Assembly: GCA_051655155.1 (NCBI GenBank)
Contig: JBOFZL010000042.1
Span: forward strand, 1-8,574
DNA from: JBOFZL01 sp051655155
GTDB taxonomy: Bacteria > Bacillota > Clostridia > Peptostreptococcales > Filifactoraceae
Reading direction: 5' to 3'
Length of the DNA: 8,574 nucleotides
In this document: piece by piece, positions 6,621 through 8,574 of the stretch
Position numbering within the stretch: the stretch's first letter is position 1
Layout of the letters: each line of letters starts with the position of its first letter
Notes under the pieces: generated by a model
Databases searched by the model: none
Told to the model about the DNA's origin: nothing
The model's input: the letters and a program-made list of their open reading frames with translations, nothing else
Program-made: the position numbers and the translations under genes

Positions 6621-7874
6621 TTATTCTTCAACCTTATATATCTTTGCACCTAAAGAACTCAATTTACCGACAATATCCATATATCCTCTTTCTATATGAT
6701 ATATATCCTTTACTCTCGTTTCACCTTCTGCTACCAATCCACTTATCACCAGAGCCGCACCTGCCCTTAAATCTGTAGCCTTAACTTCTGCTCCTCTTAA
6801 TTTTTCAACGCCCACTATAGATGCAGACTTACCATTAATCTCAATATTAGCACCCATCCTCATCATTTCATACACATTCATAAATCTATTTTCAAAAACA
6901 GTCTCTGTAACATTTGAACGTCCATTAGCTACACAAAGCAATGACATAAACGGTGATTGTAAGTCTGTTGGAAACCCTGGGTGTGGCATTGTTTTTATAT
7001 TTGTAGGTATGAGTTTATCTGGTCCAACAACTCTTATAAAATTTTCATTTTCCTCTATATCGCAACCAACTTCCGTCAACTTTGCAATTAACGGTTTCAT
7101 ATGATCACATATGACATTTTCTAGTACAACATCTCCTTTAGTCATTGCTGCTGCTATCATATAAGTTCCTGCCTCAATTCTATCTGGTATTATTGTATGC
7201 TCGCATGACTTTAACTCTTTAACCCCTGTTATCCTTATGGTATTTGTTCCTGCCCCTCTTACCTTTGCTCCCATTTTATTAAGAAAATTACTTAAATCAA
7301 CAATCTCTGGTTCTTCTGCCGCATTTTCAATAACTGTTATACCTTCTGCTAGAGTTGCTGCCATAATAATATTTTCTGTTGCTCCTACCGATGGAACATC
7401 GAGATATACTTTTCCTCCCACTAACTTTTTTGACTTTACATAAATATATCCGCTCTCAGCTTCTCGCGAACAGCCTAAATACTCAAAACCTTTAAGATGT
7501 AAATCTATTGGACGTGTACCTATAGCACAACCTCCAGGCATAGAAACCTTCGCTTCATTAAATCTTCCTAAAAGCGACCCCATAACCAGAAAACTTGCCC
7601 TCATTTTGCTTACAAGTTCATAAGGAGCTTCAATATTTTCGACATCAGTGCTATCTATAATCATTACTTCATTTTCAATTTCAACCTTTGCACCTAAATA
7701 CCTTAGAAGATCTGACATAACTTGAACATCTCGTAAATTAGGTACACCTTTTAACATAGTCTTCCCTTTTGTCAAAATACTCGCTGCCATTATTGGAAGC
7801 ACTGTGTTTTTTGCTCCACTTACCTTTATAGTCCCCTTAAGAGGTGGACTTTGCTTAACTACTAAATAGGCCAC
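6621..7874 (-). CDS. murA: UDP-N-acetylglucosamine 1-carboxyvinyltransferase
   Basis: A 417-residue cytosolic enzyme that transfers enolpyruvate from phosphoenolpyruvate to UDP-GlcNAc, the first committed step of peptidoglycan synthesis and the target of fosfomycin. Key residues are visible: Lys22-Asn23 in SGAKNTVLP, Cys116 in the active-site loop GGCAIGTRPID (114-124), Arg121, Asp304 in FPTDLQ, and Arg370 in DLRAGAALV. Cys116 is the residue alkylated by fosfomycin, so the enzyme is expected to be sensitive. Length and the inside-out alpha/beta barrel repeats fit MurA, not AroA. Low-GC Gram-positives often have two copies (MurA and MurZ); which one this is cannot be told here. The start is GTG at 7874-7872 with GGAG 10 nt upstream; a closer upstream GTG runs into a stop. 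It begins 24 bp after the AI-2E-type gene and ends before the shared terminator. Confidence 0.97.
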   Translation of the reverse strand: MAYLVVKQSPPLKGTIKVSGAKNTVLPIMAASILTKGKTMLKGVPNLRDVQVMSDLLRYLGAKVEIENEVMIIDSTDVENIEAPYELVSKMRASFLVMGSLLGRFNEAKVSMPGGCAIGTRPIDLHLKGFEYLGCSREAESGYIYVKSKKLVGGKVYLDVPSVGATENIIMAATLAEGITVIENAAEEPEIVDLSNFLNKMGAKVRGAGTNTIRITGVKELKSCEHTIIPDRIEAGTYMIAAAMTKGDVVLENVICDHMKPLIAKLTEVGCDIEENENFIRVVGPDKLIPTNIKTMPHPGFPTDLQSPFMSLLCVANGRSNVTETVFENRFMNVYEMMRMGANIEINGKSASIVGVEKLRGAEVKATDLRAGAALVISGLVAEGETRVKDIYHIERGYMDIVGKLSSLGAKIYKVEE

Positions 7875-7884
7875 TAAATTTCCA

Positions 7885-7888
7885 CTCC
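7885..7888 (-). promoter_or_regulatory. Ribosome binding site deciding the murA GTG start
   Basis: GGAG on the minus strand ends 10 nt before GTG (7874-7872), where the MurA family N-terminus begins. The intervening GTG at 7882-7880 reads into a TAG after two codons, so it cannot be the start. Confidence 0.6.
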
Positions 7889-7898
7889 AATCAAAATT

Positions 7899-8574
7899 TT
7901 ACTCTAAATCTCTCATCCCATCTAAATGAACTCCCCGAGATTTAATCCTCTTTTCTAAACTACGATTTAAATTTATATCAATAATTTTAAATATAGGAAC
8001 TGCAAAAAGCATTCCTAACATACCAAAATATCCTCCCCCTAGAATAATTGCAAGAATTATATAAAACGGGGCAATACCAACCTTATTTCCTAAAATCTTT
8101 GGTCCTAATATTATACCATCAAATTGCTGAAGTATAAATATAAACAAAGTAACCCATATAGCCTTTACAGGATCTGTAAGCAACGTGAAAATAATTGCTG
8201 GAACAGCTCCTATGAATGGTCCAAAATAAGGAATCATATTAAAAAATCCTACTATAAGACTCATAAAAATTGTATAAGGAGCCTTGATAATACTTAATCC
8301 TATAAAACAAAGTATTCCTATTATCAAGGAATCTATTGCTTTCCCCACAAAAAAATTATAGAATATTTCATTAACTTCTGATCCAAAACTGAAAATTTTT
8401 ACACTTTTTAATGGTCCACAAATTCCAATTACAAACTTTTTAATGGATTTTATAAATTTTTCCTTATCATATAGCATATATACAGATATGATAATACCTA
8501 ATAATAATTTTGCTATACCTGAGGTAAATGATACAACTGTTCCAACCAATCCCTGCAAAGTTTTATTTAAAACA
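7899..8574 (-). CDS. AI-2E/PerM (YtvI-type) family membrane protein, C-terminal part (5' end outside window)
   Basis: The frame is open to the right edge, giving 224 residues that start with VLNKTLQGLVG. The internal TTG at 8558 is not a credible start because the homology continues upstream of it. The AI-2E exporter-like family (PF01594; E. coli TqsA and PerM, Bacillus YtvI and YueF) is recognised by the membrane segment leading to SVYMLYDKEKF (30-40), the conserved NMIPYFGPFIGAVPA (112-126), the GPKILGNKVGIAP element (157-169) and the glycine-rich helix GGGYFGMLGMLFAVP that follows. Typical members have about 350 residues, so roughly the first third is missing. Members include a proposed AI-2 exporter and Na+/H+ or Na+(Li+)/H+ antiporters, so the substrate cannot be assigned. 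The C-terminus is short and charged. It is co-oriented with murA, 24 bp upstream, and probably in one transcript. Confidence 0.93.
   Translation of the reverse strand, partial: VLNKTLQGLVGTVVSFTSGIAKLLLGIIISVYMLYDKEKFIKSIKKFVIGICGPLKSVKIFSFGSEVNEIFYNFFVGKAIDSLIIGILCFIGLSIIKAPYTIFMSLIVGFFNMIPYFGPFIGAVPAIIFTLLTDPVKAIWVTLFIFILQQFDGIILGPKILGNKVGIAPFYIILAIILGGGYFGMLGMLFAVPIFKIIDINLNRSLEKRIKSRGVHLDGMRDLE

Noticed and set aside
6557..6778. Plus-strand open frame starting inside the terminator
   Set aside because: Its first codons are the terminator stem and the rest is antisense to the 3' end of murA.
7237..7443. Plus-strand open frame of about 68 codons
   Set aside because: It is antisense to the murA core; no start signal or recognisable protein.
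1..8574. CRISPR array, insertion sequence, phage or toxin-antitoxin genes, tRNA or rRNA
   Set aside because: No regular direct repeats, transposase motifs, terminal inverted repeats or tRNA-like cloverleaf were seen on either strand; almost all the sequence is explained by normal genes.

Overview
The window looks like ordinary chromosome from a low-GC Firmicute, most likely a Clostridium-type anaerobe. Coding and intergenic DNA are both very AT-rich, AGGAGG-type ribosome binding sites are common, some genes start with TTG or GTG, and the ispD-ispF-gltX order is a known Firmicute arrangement. The species cannot be fixed from the sequence alone.

From high to low coordinates, nearly everything is read on the minus strand. 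At the right edge, an AI-2E/PerM-type membrane protein (5' end outside the window) is followed 24 bp later by murA, the first committed enzyme of peptidoglycan synthesis. A strong hairpin at 6560-6582 closes this unit. The same hairpin serves from the other side as terminator of the only plus-strand gene (5691-6545), a polytopic membrane protein I do not recognise. That gene shares a 132 bp divergent promoter region with ispD. Then comes a tight minus-strand operon: ispD, ispF (two steps of the MEP isoprenoid pathway), gltX (glutamyl-tRNA synthetase) and a CPA2-family cation/proton antiporter. The antiporter's ribosome binding site lies inside the last codons of gltX. After a 160 bp gap with no convincing terminator comes a second small unit. 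It holds a cytosolic-looking zinc-dependent phospholipase C-family protein with a TTG start, followed 9 bp later by a UMF1/Atg22-like MFS transporter cut off by the left edge.

Functionally, MurA (peptidoglycan precursor) and IspD/IspF (isoprenoids, including the undecaprenyl carrier lipid) both feed envelope synthesis. The antiporter, the AI-2E-type protein, the UMF1 transporter and the unknown membrane protein make the window rich in membrane functions. I found no mobile element, CRISPR array, phage gene, tRNA or rRNA, and no clear evidence of an exotic system. The items most worth a second look are the unknown membrane protein, which sits as a self-contained promoter-gene-terminator cassette between two conserved operons, and the leaderless phospholipase C-like protein coupled to a transporter.
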